This document shows positions 16,496 to 27,953 of a stretch of 64,000 nucleotides of DNA, piece after piece. The position numbers and the translations under genes are program-made. The notes under the pieces were generated by a model. That model did not search any database and had not been told where the DNA came from. It saw only the letters and a program-made list of their open reading frames with translations. The stretch lies in contig CM055102.1 of the NCBI GenBank assembly GCA_029204225.1, forward strand, positions 45,691,676-45,755,675, read 5' to 3'. The stretch's first letter is position 1; every line of letters starts with the position of its first letter. The DNA comes from Diphasiastrum complanatum. Taxonomy: Eukaryota > Streptophyta > Lycopodiopsida > Lycopodiales > Lycopodiaceae.

Positions 16496-17111
16496 TGGGT
16501 ACTGGGGTATGAGTTGCTGGTGTTTTGGATTTTATAGGGTTTTTGGTGTTTTCAATTTTTTAGGTTTTTTGGTGTTTTTTGGATTTTTTAGGGTGTTGAA
16601 GGAAGTGAAGGTGGAGACTCAGTATAAAAAGGGCTTTCTATTGGTATGAGTGTTGTTTTTTGAAAAAAATTTGATATTCATGCCGTTTTTTTTTTTTCAG
16701 TCTCGAAGGTGTTGGGAAGATGGTGGTTCGGTCAAAATGGCAATCAGAGGTGCTGATCAAAAGTTATGGTCTGGTTGAGATTGGGTGTTAATTGCTCCGA
16801 TCAAAATTTGATCAGCTTGTTCTGGTCAAGATTTGATCTGATTGCTTCAGTTGAGATCTGATTGAGATTTCAGCGTGCAGAACGGGAGGAGCGCGAGCTT
16901 GAATAAAATCGAATCCAGGTCTGTGAGTATGTTTGTTGACAAGTGATTGGCGAGGCTAACAGCTCGTGGATTTGGGAATGATGTAGCCAACGATGTGGCT
17001 CTGGTCAGTGTGTAAAACTCAGATTTGTTTAAAGAATTGGAATGTTGTTGTAGGGATCTGATTGTGAACAAGGTTGTAGGATTTTGATGTAGAAGGTGTT
17101 GGAGTTCACTG

Positions 17112-17126
17112 GGCAACGATGTCAAA
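17112..17126 (-). other. Degraded tRNA-Asp-type primer binding site
   Basis: Minus-strand TTTGACATCGTTGCC lies immediately after the LTR end. It differs from the tRNA-Asp PBS TTGGCGCCGTTGCC (intact at 20334) mainly by G-to-A and C-to-T changes, the pattern of methyl-cytosine decay. Confidence 0.7.
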
Positions 17127-18295
17127 TGTTGACAAATCCCCTGCTCCAGAGGACCTGTTGTTTACTCATTTCTCTGATTCTTTCTACTTGTTCAGAACTG
17201 TTTCTGCCTGTTACCAGGCTTAAAGGCATTCGTTAGATGTCTTCTTGATTTAACAATGCCAACCCAGGCAGAAGAGACAAACTGTCGTTTTAGTATTTTC
17301 TTTATGTCCTGCCTGTCAGTGGACAACTCAGGGACGTCGCTGTTGAATGCACTTACATTCTACATGGATGCAAGCCAAGAATGCTCATTCACAGATCAGC
17401 ATACAAACCAATGAACGTTCTATAGATTCTACAGCTACCTACACTTAAAACGGACTGAAATCAGAGCCTACACTACATTAACACTGAACTAGCTTGCATA
17501 AATTGACAAAACAAGAAACAAGAAACTAATCTACAACATGTTAGAAGTCCAAGAATCAAGAAACCAACCAGCCTTTTGATTGTTGGACATCCCAAGAACA
17601 TCAAGAACTGGTTTGTATAGAGATATGCAAGAATCACACCACAGATCCAGCCTATTTAGTTTACTTGAATGCTGGATCCTACATTAATCCACAAGAAAAC
17701 AAGAAATCTAATCCACAACTAGGAAAGCAAGAAAACTAATCCACTCTAAATCCACAACCACACACAATATGAATGGAAGGGCATGATCATAAGGGCATCA
17801 CTCAAGAAAACCATCATGATCAAGGAGCTTAGTGTAGCCTCAAACTCATGGAAAATCTTCTTATTAGGCATGGAGTAGATACAATGCAAAAGCTTCTCTT
17901 CACAAAGAGGGAGTCTCTTAAATAAGCAAGAGAGCTCCTTAGGTGGCATCCTAGTGGAATTTCCACATTTCACAAATTACAAGTGGAATATTGCTCTCCA
18001 CTAGAGGTCACCATCAAAAGGTGGCTCACTCTACTTTCTTTAAGAGGGGTCTACTTGCATTTATTGCATTTGCTTAGAAATACTAGTTCCTACATGGTCA
18101 TTCCATCTTCCGGGATTCACCATGAGACTTACACAGTTCTTACTTGTTTTTCCTAGCTAGTATTTCTCGGCTCTCATACTCGGCTCTCAGTCTTCATTAG
18201 TCTCGTCTTCTCAGAGACCTCCTCGGTCTAAGGTGAGAGGTGCTCTTGAGTTGCTCTGTCCGAGTATCTCGGGGATTCGTCAGAATCACCCAACA
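17127..18295 (-). repeat. 5' LTR of the TR-GAG element
   Basis: 1169 bp, the longer of the two LTRs. It carries an extra block of about 220 bp (near 17612-17833) that is absent from the left LTR. Either this block inserted here or it was deleted from the left copy. The minus-strand frame at 17746-17973 is LTR sequence. Confidence 0.9.
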
Positions 18296-18985
18296 ACCGC
18301 ATACTCAAAACTAACTTTGGTTCTATGGCAACTTTGATTATTCTAAGATCATTTGATAGCTTACTGACTCTCTGTCAGTTTAATCGATGTAATAACATCT
18401 ACAATATATGCTTCAAATCAATTCACAATACTTGATCGATTGACTTGCTTGATTGATGCTTATTGAATTTGCATATCTTGATAAGCTATACATTTGTTTA
18501 GATATATACAAGTATAAACACGTTGAGCTATGTTGTCTGATATGGGTCTTGGCGACGTTCATTGATGTCACTATCCAGGTCAACAGGTGTCATGGCTATC
18601 GCTCTCTAGACATGCGATGATCGTACTTGCTGTCATTTTCAAAATAGTTGCACAATGGTAACTAGCTTTATTCAGAGTGGTACAATAATAATTTAGATAG
18701 TCAACAATTGTCAATTTGAGTTGGAGTTGAGGTTGACAAAGGTTTGAATTCTCGATTCAATAGTTGTTCAAATCGGTCATTTGATCCTCTGCCGATAGCC
18801 AATAGTCGATAGTCGATAGTCGACACTCCTTTGATAATTTGACTGTCGAGGCTCCTTCAATAGTTTGATTGTTGCATAGATACTTGTTTGTGATTCCCAT
18901 GTATTCCTGTAGACTTTGCGACAATGCAAGTGAATATGCAGCAACATGAATGAATCTAGAAGGGAGAGAAGGAACAAGTCCAACA
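18296..18985 (-). repeat. Copia copy D LTR, right fragment
   Basis: Continues the LTR begun at 11761-11952 and ends GTCCAACA (minus-strand start TGTTGGAC). Blocks such as GTAGACTTTGCGACAATGC and AACATGAATGAATCTAG are shared with the LTR at 3983-4751, and a purine tract (AAGAGGTTGG, minus strand) abuts it. A small tandem CGATAGTC patch is at about 18800-18823. Confidence 0.65.
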
Positions 18986-19686
18986 CCAACCTCTTATGCC
19001 ACAACTACACCAAAAATAGTCCTTGACTAACATTCATAGCACACCCGTCATGAGACACAAAAGCATCTAGCTTTTAAGATCTACTATATTTCATGCCCTT
19101 TCCTCTTAAATTATCAAGAAGCATTATAATCAATTCTACGTGATGGCTACTTTTTACTAATTGTCATAAATTTATCAAATTTCTACCATAAGTAGGAACA
19201 CAAAACAAACCTTCAAGTCTTGATCTTTTGCCACCATATATGATTACAGGTGCACTACCTGTACCCTCAATCATGCATTCACCAACATTTGATGTTTAGA
19301 TGACTTTCTTTGAACCATTAAATATAGATATGGAAGAAAAAAACTCTTTATGACTAATCATGTGTGAACTAGCTTGACTATCTTTCCACCATGGATCCAA
19401 TGTAGCGTCACATGACATAAGACTTAAAGACATTGTTATTGAACTCTCATAGATGTCATCAAGTTTAAAACTCCTTGTCACCTTTCTCTAGCCAAGCTTC
19501 TTATAATCAAAGCAATCTACCTATGACCTATCTCTCTTCCTTTGAAAAGAAGATGTAGTACCTTCTTCTTTGGGTATGAACCTATGATTTTTCACCATCA
19601 CTTGACTTGTCTTTTCCACCATCATCTTGTTTGATGTTTCTGGATATGCCTCCTCTTGTCTTCATGTTGTCAATTCTATCACCTTG
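18986..19686 (-). pseudogene. Copia copy D gag/protease remnant
   Basis: On the minus strand, 19296-19481 carries a Copia protease core with DSQASSHMISHKEFF, where DSGASSHM is expected, so the Gly after the catalytic Asp-Ser is changed to Gln. Sequence to its left reads like the start of the GAG-pre-integrase region, and 19582-19690 looks like the gag tail. The remaining pol is missing between here and the LTR at 18985. The large gypsy element cuts it off at 19687. Confidence 0.7.
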
Positions 19687-20333
19687 TGTTAGCAACTGTG
19701 CTAACACAGAGAAAATAAAATAATAATAATAAACTCCATGGCATGTGCTTTGTAAGACCACGTATGAGTATCTGTCAATAAACTTCAAGCCATGGCATGT
19801 GTTTTGTAAGTCCATGAGTAGAAGCTTAAATACTAATAAAATAGCTTAAACTTAGATTTAGAACTTAGACTTAGAAAACTTAAGATTAGAAATATTTTAT
19901 CTTAAGTTTTTCTAAGTTAAGAAATTTGAAGTTCTAAATCCTAAGTTAGAAGTTCTTGAAAGGCTAGAAACAGATTAGTCCCATAAGTTAGTAGACACTT
20001 ATGGAAGACCCTCCTTGCCATAAAAGGAGAAGTATTTGCATTGTAACCAACACTTTTGAGAATAAGCTATCTTGCTCTCTATTTTGGAGAATTATCATTC
20101 TATGTCATTTGTGTTCCCTTTGAAAGGTGCATAGCTTGTTCTGTCACCTTAGATAGTTTCATTTCCGTTTTGAGCACTAGTTGGGTAAGCCTTAGTGCTT
20201 CCGTCATTACTTCTTATTTTCGCATTTCTGTTTGAAACTTGGTAGAAACTTAAAAAGTGGACAAATCTCTTCATCCCTGTACTACACCCGTAAGTAGATC
20301 TAGCCACCGCACACACTGAAAATACTTCCAACA
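19687..20333 (+). repeat. 5' LTR of the 12-kb gypsy element
   Basis: Starts TGTTAGCAACTGTGCTAA and ends CTTCCAACA directly before the PBS. It matches the 3' LTR from 31103 over its first about 450 bp with few differences. It lacks a block of about 175 bp present in the 3' LTR (31556-31728). Confidence 0.92.
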
Positions 20334-20347
20334 TTGGCGCCGTTGCC
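20334..20347 (+). other. tRNA-Asp primer binding site
   Basis: TTGGCGCCGTTGCC follows the LTR end directly. TGGCGCCGTTGCC is complementary to the 3' end of plant tRNA-Asp(GTC), a primer used by several plant gypsy lineages, including Athila. Confidence 0.9.
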
Positions 20348-21186
20348 GCTTTTTAAGTATTTTTTACCTAGCTTCTTCTCCTTTTTCTTTTTGTTTTTGC
20401 TTCCGTGTTGTATGTTTGCTTGTGTGCTTGTCTCTATCTACCAACAAACAGCACGAGTCATCTCTCCAGGTCCTACACGAGCTGCAGAGCAACTTCTTAA
20501 ACCGGGGGGAAGCAACAAAAGAGTCAACTTGGGCATTTTCTTCAAAAGAAGTGACCCAAGTAACTTTTTTCGCAAACAAAAAAGTATCGCAGAATTCGCC
20601 AGCCTGTTTGCAGCCCTAACAGACCCTGATCTTTTATTTTATGACCAGCGCGAATTCTGACCACAGTCAGATTTTGAGAAAACAACCTTCTATACTGTCA
20701 AAACCTCTTATTTCTCACCCAAATCTTTGTCCTAAAATCCGTCAGCTTCATTGAGGCTAGATCTCATCAAGATCAGTCCTCCAGTAGCTCCACGAATTCT
20801 ATCTCACAGATTTTGTCCGTTTACTGTCAGAAAATCACATTTTTTTTCATATTCCCTATCTGCCAGTCAAAACTCTCTGTTAGAATTCGCCATTCAGCCC
20901 AAGAATTCGTTCTCAAAGAGCATGATTTTTCTGTCCTACCCACAAATTTTGAAACTGCAATTTTTTCTAGAAAATCTAAAAAAATCGCTATTCTGACATT
21001 CAGAAATCTTTTTCTAAATTCGCGAGTATTACAGTTAGCTTTATCTGCCTCTCCACGATTTGTCAGCCTGTCCGCAAATTCTATCACCACCAGAAAGACC
21101 AGGTTTTGTCCTACACTATCTATTCTGCAAGCAAACTGCCCTTTTTGCCAAGTACAGTCTTGTCCTGCTCATCTGTATTCTGCATC

Positions 21187-22620
21187 ATGTCTCGTGACTG
21201 TGCTGAACCTTCTAATCCGACTCCTCCATGAATAGAACGAAGAATTCCACCTATCGATGCACCAAAGTACGATGGCAAATCTGACCCAGTCCGATTTCTC
21301 CAAGTCTTTGATAATGCATGCCGTTTTTATGGAGATACCTCTGAAACTGAAAAGCATTGCCTATTTCCCATGGTACTCTATGGCACCGCCAAGGAGTGGT
21401 ACTTGAATCTCGAAGCTCCTGATCTTGCTTCTTGGACCACCCTCAAGGACGCTCTCATCAAGCATTTCAAACCATCTAAACTGACTCAGAGCCCGTTCAT
21501 TCAAATTACTCATATCAAGATGCGTCACAAAGAGTTTGTTCGAAACTACATTGAGCGTTTTAAACATCTCAAAGTAGAATGTGTTGATGAAAATATCACT
21601 AAACGAATGGCCATAAAACTATTTTTAGTTGGATTGCCTAAAAACATCCGCCGTGAACTCAAACCAGTTGACCTTTATGATCAACTTAAAGATGTGATGA
21701 CCGATGCTATCCATGAAGAAGACGAAGGTTTTGACGATGACTTTGACCATCGTGAAAAGAAATCTAAGAATCCGGACTGTCCTAATCACCCAAAGTCTGA
21801 TAATATTGTAAACTCACTACCGATTTTCAAACCACCATGAAACAGATTGCTGAGAAATCCTTTCTAGCAAGGGAAAATGTCTGGTGTCCAATCTGCTCAC
21901 AGCATCACACTGCTAATGAATGCCCTCAACTGCGAAATCATTTCCCACCAACCACCAGACCCACCATTTATCGAGCTTATCGCCCTTACCCGCCACAACG
22001 ACCTGTGCCACGACCAGGGGTTTACCAACCACGACCACCTGCACCAAATCAATACCCATCTCCACATCAACAGTTTGTTGTTAACCAACCTGCCCCACAA
22101 AATGCTGTCCATTATCTTGATTCGAATACCATCGATTAGGTCACCTACTATGTGGAAGACAATACTCAACCGCAATACTCTACTGAAACAGTTGTTTATT
22201 ATACCTATGATTCTAATGCTCAACTGATGGATCCCAATGCCCAAGCTTACAATCCAAACCAAGCTGTCTTTGCTGCACATCAAGTACCCTCAATACGAGA
22301 ATGCTTTATCTCTGCAGGTAAACATCCTAGTATTTGCTGCCCAAATAAACTCCGCTTTCCTCCAGCTTGTGAAAACTGTGGTATTGAACATCAATTGAAG
22401 GACTGTCCATCCCGATCTAAGCTAGCCACTCCTGTCTGTTCAGTACAAGTAGAAACCTTACCAATCGAAACACATCCTGCTTGGGTCTTGACTCGGACGC
22501 AAATCCAACGCCAAGCCCCTACACTTGCACCCAGCAAAACTCAACTGCAGGCTGTTCCTCCAAGTGATGATTTAACCTCGATAGTTTACCCTCACCCATC
22601 TGAAGAAATTCGGCCGCATC
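21187..22620 (+). pseudogene. Gypsy gag, multi-zinc-knuckle
   Basis: The ATG at 21187 opens a frame with an in-frame TGA at 21229-21231. It continues through APKYDGKSDPVRFLQVFDNA, GTAKEWYLNLE, FVRNYIERFKHLK and LVGLPKNIRREL, all capsid motifs of retrotrans_gag. A frameshift near 21838 moves it to the frame that runs to the protease, with one TAG at 22137-22139. Three zinc-knuckle-like modules follow: CPICSQHHTANEC (about 21890), a degenerate CFISAGKHPSICC (about 22303) and CENCGIEHQLKDC (about 22370). A Pro/Tyr-rich spacer separates the first from the others. Homology to the TR-GAG gag is evident in each block. Confidence 0.88.
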
Positions 22621-23330
22621 ATGAGTATCGCCAGCAAATCTGCAATGCCAACCAACGATCTTCCTCTTCCCATAAAGTACCTCACAAGCTCTTTGAAAGC
22701 AAAACCCTTGAAGGTACCAAAGTTTGGGGAGATTTACTACAAGCCAATGTCACTCTTCCCTTCCACGTACTCTGGAAGCATGCTGGCCAATGGAAACAAC
22801 AGATCCAATCCAATACCACCACCACTATTGACGAGTTGCCTGGAATGCCCTTACATCTAACCAATCCACTCAGTGAACGAAGCAACATCAAAATCCCAGC
22901 TACCCGTCATCAATCCCTTGAAGTTTTAGTAGTACTTGATGGAGGTTCCGGGGTTAATATCATTTCCACATCGCTCATGATGGAATGGAATCTGAGAGAC
23001 AAGCTAGCCAAACCTACTTGTCAGCTTCGGATGGCTGATCAAAGTGTGGTCCGACCTATCGGTTTTCTTCCGCACGTGCTGATCAAACTAGGAGGTCTCA
23101 AGTTTTCTGTTGATCTTGTAGTACTTGATATTTCCAATAATGCCTATTCTTATGAATTACTACTTGGTCGTCTCACCAATGCACGAGTCGTTTATGACTG
23201 GAGCAAAGGCCGAGTCACTTTTGAAAATCGTGATAGTTCTGTCACCATTGACTCAACGGTTAAACTCAAACTTGCACGCATCCATGACGAGGGATCCTCA
23301 ACCACCAACTCAGTATTTGAGCCATACTAG
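22621..23330 (+). pseudogene. Gypsy aspartic protease domain
   Basis: In the same frame as the second half of gag, the catalytic segment is VLVVLDGGSGVNIIS near 22926-22970, followed by MADQSVVRPIGFL and a YELLLGRL motif. The catalytic triad reads D-G-G rather than the more common D-S/T-G. This may be a lineage variant and is not necessarily damage. A TAG at 23328-23330 interrupts the frame, which then continues unchanged into RT. Confidence 0.82.
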
Positions 23331-25975
23331 TCTAGCCACGAAAAAAGTCATTATGTTAAATCTACTGATATCATAAACTGGAGTCACAGTCTAGCTACCA
23401 TTGATTGTGTGAATGCCGATTACTGTGCGCAGCATCAGGATAATTGTACCTCTCCATACTTGATCGATCATGACCAATTACCTGATCTGGATACACACAT
23501 CATCAATATCAATTTTATTGATATTCTTCCACACCATGATGAGCTGCTAAATGTTGCATGGCTACCTACTAATGAATCAGACGATTTATTCATTGATGAC
23601 GAGAACGTCTTACGAATTCAGAATTGCCTAGAAGATATGGACATTTCTGATATTCAGATCCTCAACTATATGGAAGCACTTCCCCCGAAGACCTATCCGC
23701 AACATGCTTCCAAGGTGGAATCCGTTGCCAAGGTTGCAATTGAAAAACTTGAGACAAAATTCTACCGTCCCAAACGCCCACACTATCAATGGGATCTCTG
23801 TGAGGAGGAGACTATCTTTCAAATTGATGACGAGATCCTCCATGACATACCGACTATCTCTCCACCACCGAAACCTCAACCACATGGTCATACTATGAAA
23901 GAGAAAATGAAAAAACCGCTTCAAATTCAACCGCCGGGTGACCTCACCATTGTTCGGGAAGTTCCTGAGATTGCCTCTAGCCCTACACCAGTCCTCGAAA
24001 AAGCACCATCTCGGCAAGATAAAGGCAAGGTCCCCCTTGAATCTCCAACCCATGATGTTCCTGCATACTTTAAGGACTATACGATCGAGGATGTCACAAT
24101 CCAATTACCCCAAGCTCAACGTGAGCCCACTGGTAATTCACCCTACGAAGGCCCTGCACAAACCATAACCCTTTCCCTGAGTGAGCCAAATGAAACCAAT
24201 GAATATCTTTTCCACGTCGGAGCTCATCTCAATCGCGAACAACGAAGACGGCTTGAAAAGCTCCTACAAAAATATCGACATATCTTTGCCTGGACCTATA
24301 AAGACATGGAAGGCATCACACCCCAAGTAGTTGTGCATCGTATCCCGCTTAAACCGGGTGCGAGGCCCACTGCGAGTCGTTCATACAGATGCAATCCCAT
24401 CTATAAGGCCAAGATCAAAGAAGAATTACAACGCCTCTTAGATGCGGGATTTATCTATGAAATTGAGCATACTGAGTGGGTCTCCCCAATTGTCATCGTC
24501 CCCAAGAAAAATGGAAAACTCCGGATCTATGTCGATTTTAAGAAACTTAACGTCGTCTCTGAACGTGATCATTTTCCATTACCTTTCGGAGAAGCCATCT
24601 TAGAAAATCTAGCTAGAGATGAGGCTTACTCTCTCTTAGATGGCTTTAGTGGATATAATATAATCCAAATCGCTGAAGAGGATCAACACAAAACCGCCTT
24701 TGCCACAAAATGGGGAACCTTTTGCTGAAAAGTCATGCCTTTTGGTCTTTGCAATGCTCCTAGCACCTTTCAACGTGTTATGCAAGAGGCCGTTTTTCAA
24801 CAGATGGGCGATATCTTAGAAGTTTACTTGGACGATTTAGGAGCACATTCCAAAGAAATACGTCATCTTTCTATGCTCAAATTTTTTTTTTATCCAATGT
24901 CAATGCTTCGGTATCTCTCTTAATCCTGAAAAATGCCAGATTTGGGTAACCCATGTTATTGTGTTAGGAGAAATTATCTCACGAAATGGCATTGCCACTG
25001 ACCCTAAAAAGATCCTCATCATTCAAAATCTACTGGAACCGCGTACGCATTAGAGGAGTTCTAAATCCAAATAAGATTCTTTTTATATTTTTTCTCAATT
25101 TTTTCTTACACATGGACCAATCAAAACACTCAAATTCGAAATCTACGTAACGTAACTTTTTGAGTCCACATTTTGATTCCACACTAAAAATGGCATAACT
25201 TTTTAGTGATAAGTCTGAATTTAGCGAAGTTTAGTGCATTGGAAAGCGATTGACAAGGGCTTTTAATGATATGTTAGATAACATACTTTTGAGCTACGAT
25301 TAAAAAGTTATGGCAAGTCAAAAGTATTAGTGCTAAAATATTTTAATAATATAAACTACATCTTGCACGAATTCTTAAAGGGTCTTTTTGGAGCTCAAAA
25401 CTCCTCTAATGATACGTGAAGTTTACTCCTTCCTTGGCCACACCAACTACTATCGGTGCTTTATTTTTTATTTCGCTAACAAAGCACGCTTAATCTACAA
25501 AGTAATTGTAGTTTCCAAATGGACGGATGAACAACGCGTCGCCTTTAATCAACTCAAAGAAGCCCTTACCAATGCACCCATACTCCGGGCTCCTGATTAT
25601 TCTAAAGAATTCCATTTGCATACTGATGCATCCAAGTATGCCATTGGAACAGTGCTCACCCAACCAGGAGAATTCAAAAAGGACTACCCAATTCGTTTTC
25701 TTAGTCGACAATTGATACCTGTCGAAGTCAATTATACCACAACCGAACGCGAGCCTTGGCAATGGTATATGCGGTCCAAAAGTTTCGCCATTATCTTCTA
25801 GAAAAAGTCTTTGCGTTCTTCACTGATCATCAAGCACTGTTGTATCTCATCAACAAGACCTGCACCATTGGCCGTATTACTAGATGGATCCTATTATTGA
25901 GAGAATTTGAGTTTAGGATCATGGTTTATAAGGGAGTTCAACATTTTTTAGCAGACCATCTATTCTGAATCCCTA
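23331..25975 (+). pseudogene. Gypsy reverse transcriptase and RNase H
   Basis: After a linker (23409-24250) the RT fingers appear as EWVSPIVIVPKKNGKLRIYV, then DGFSGYNIIQIAEEDQHKTA. A TGA at 24726-24728 precedes MPFGLCNAPSTFQRVMQ and the catalytic box EVYLDDLGAHSK (24816-24855). A run of T near 24885 causes a frameshift, and a 358-bp insertion sits at 25051-25408. RNase H follows with FHLHTDASKYAIGTVL (catalytic Asp, about 25620) and, after another frameshift near 25760, FFTDHQALLYLINK. The enzyme would synthesise element cDNA. It is inactive here. Confidence 0.9.
25051..25408. mobile_element. MITE-like insertion in gypsy pol
   Basis: A segment without coding similarity splits the RT/RNase H junction exactly between EPRTH and MIREVYSFLGH. 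Its ends form a perfect 13-base inverted repeat, CATTAGAGGAGTT (25048-25060) and AACTCCTCTAATG (25399-25411), with weaker pairing for about 20 bases more. The interior is AT-rich with no frame. The target duplication is unclear because the flanking bases belong to the palindrome. Its superfamily cannot be assigned. Confidence 0.75.
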
Positions 25976-25987
25976 ACCTTCCTACCC

Positions 25988-27256
25988 TTGATCAATGTGT
26001 CAACGATGATTGACTCTACACCTGTATGGGCTAAGGAAATTACCGAATATTTAACTTCAGGGCAGATGGATCATTCCTTCTCTAAACCTGAACAACGTAA
26101 ATTGGTCCTCAAAACTAAACCTTGTACGTTAATTGCAAGACAACTCTACAAGCAAGGATTAGATGGAATTATCCGACGATGTCTTACTGAAGGAGAAATA
26201 CCCTCTGTGATTTCCCTCACTTATGAAGGTATTGGTGCCGTCCATTTCTCTTCTGAAACAACTGCTAAGAAAATCCTCTTAGTGGCCAACACTCTTCAAG
26301 GATACGCACAATTACACTAAAGCTTGTGATGTCTGCCAATGCACAAAACGCTTTCAAAAGCCAGACTACATGCCTTTACACCCCGTAACCATCGATCAAG
26401 CTTTCCAGAAATGGGAAATTGATTATGTCGGGCCTATTAGTCCTGCTGATCGACACACACAATCTCGTTACATCATAGTAGCTACGGACTACTGCACCAA
26501 ATGGGCCGAAGCAAGAGCTGTTCGCAATGCTGACGCTCATTCTACCGCCAAATTTCTCTATGAACAAGTTATAGTTCGGTTCGGATGTCCTCTAGGGCTT
26601 ATCAGTGATAGGGGTACACATTTCCTTAACTCTGTCGTAGCATATCTTCTTTCCAAATTTTTTGTGGTACATCGCAAAAGTTTCCCATACTATCCACGCT
26701 GCAATGGCTAGGCAGAATCCACCAATAAAATCCTATGTGGAATTCTCACCAAAACCGTCGAATCCAGGTGATCTGATTGGGAACTCAAACTCCATGCTGC
26801 TCTCTGGGCTTATCGCACCACCCCGAAGCGAGCTACATGCTTAACCCCTTTCCAGCTCACATATGGCCAAGAAGCCGTTATGCCTGTGGAATTCCATATC
26901 CCCTCCCTTCGAGTAGCCTATAACCTTGAGCTCGATACTCCTCAAAATCTAGCAAATAGGTTATTCCATCTGGAGCAACTCTGTGAAACACGACGGATCA
27001 GCATCCATGCTTAACAAGTCCACAAACGACGACAAAAAACATGGCATGATCGATCATTGAAACTTAGAGATTTCCAGGTTGGAGATAAGGTCCTGCTATA
27101 CCAGGCCAAAGCCTTCAAAGACAAACTAAAATTTTCTGGCCAAGGACCTTACGTCATTAAAAAAAATCTTTGCCTCTGGATATGTCCAACTCCAAACCCT
27201 TCAAGGCGATATCCTCGACACTATGGTCAATGGGAGTCGACTGAGAAAGTACAATG
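25988..27256 (+). pseudogene. Gypsy integrase
   Basis: The zinc-binding region includes a CDVCQCTKRF-type CC pair near 26328-26355. The catalytic core shows all three acidic positions in order: EIDYVGPISPADRHTQ (about 26416), LISDRGTHFLNS (about 26600) and AESTNKIL after an in-frame TAG at 26709-26711. The C-terminal region has LRDFQVGDKVLLY, a GPY/F-like GQGPYVI and the ending NGSRLRKYN. Frameshifts occur near 26310 and 27165. It would have inserted element cDNA into the chromosome. No chromodomain is present. Confidence 0.88.
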
Positions 27257-27953
27257 AACCCTGCTTTTATCTTGATATGTATTAGATGTTTTCTTTCCTA
27301 CTGTATTTTCTTCTTTTTTATTGTCTGCATGCCATTTTGACAACATTTTTGCTGAGCTTTCTTGTTCCACCCATCAAGATACTATCAGATCAGGTATACC
27401 AATAGTCTTCTATAAGAAAACCACAAAAGTCATTAGTTTCAGACGAAATTTTTTCACAACATCTCAGATAGAATTCGCTTGAACTCTTTTTCACAATGAA
27501 CAATTCATTTTTGGCCTCCGCAAATTCTTTCTCAGACACAAAAATATCTAAAAATAGAAAAATGTAGTTTTCTTCATCAGATATCCATTCTCAGAATTCG
27601 CAGACAATTCGTTGGAGCTCAAATTGATCCTCACGATTTCTCTATTATCTTCGCGAATTTTGATCAGATACTTTTTTGCACTATCAAACGTTTTCTCTCT
27701 TTTGGCAAAAAAAATTCACTTACAGGAATTCGTGGGCCCCCAGAACGTTGCCTCAAAATTCGTGACCATCATTACCAAATCGTGGACACTGAGGACGATT
27801 TCTGGGTGAAGTTGCAAATTCCTGCCCAAAAAAGTCTATATATAGGCCTCCACCTTCTCTCCACGAGTTCATTTTAGATTGTTGCTCTCGAGTTCATGCC
27901 AAATGTTTTCCAAATTTTCAAAATTCTCAAAGCAATCTAAAATCACTGCTACC
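27257..27953 (+). other. Spacer between integrase and ORF3
   Basis: About 700 bp with no sustained frame and several GAATTCGC-like repeats (AGAATTCGCAGACAATTCG and similar), also seen in the 5' leader at 20590-21100. The shared word suggests a leader-like segment duplicated ahead of ORF3, which could serve a subgenomic or spliced transcript. That is inference. Confidence 0.45.

Larger units (their letters stand above)
11953..18295 (-). mobile_element. Gag-only (TR-GAG type) gypsy-like non-autonomous element
   Basis: Two direct LTRs (11953-12899 and 17127-18295), both starting TGTTGACA and ending CCAACA, flank a 4.2-kb interior. On the minus strand there is a degraded tRNA-Asp-type PBS, a gag gene with zinc knuckles, a long region with no pol motif, and a PPT (AGGGGTGGGA). 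Flanking 5-mers ACGGC (11948-11952) and ACCGC (18296-18300) agree at four of five bases and are a likely target-site duplication. No protease, RT, RNase H or integrase motif is visible. This is the architecture known as TR-GAG, which must borrow Pol from an autonomous relative. It sits inside a Copia LTR. Confidence 0.82.

Noticed and set aside
20334-20660. 108-codon frame after the gypsy PBS as a small gene
   Set aside because: It is leader sequence of the gypsy element: hydrophobic by chance (Phe/Leu-rich) and ends before gag. A regulatory uORF cannot be excluded but is not supported.
21897-22283. 128-codon minus-strand frame within gypsy gag
   Set aside because: It is antisense to the gag zinc-knuckle region, Trp/Ile-rich and a shadow of the sense frame.
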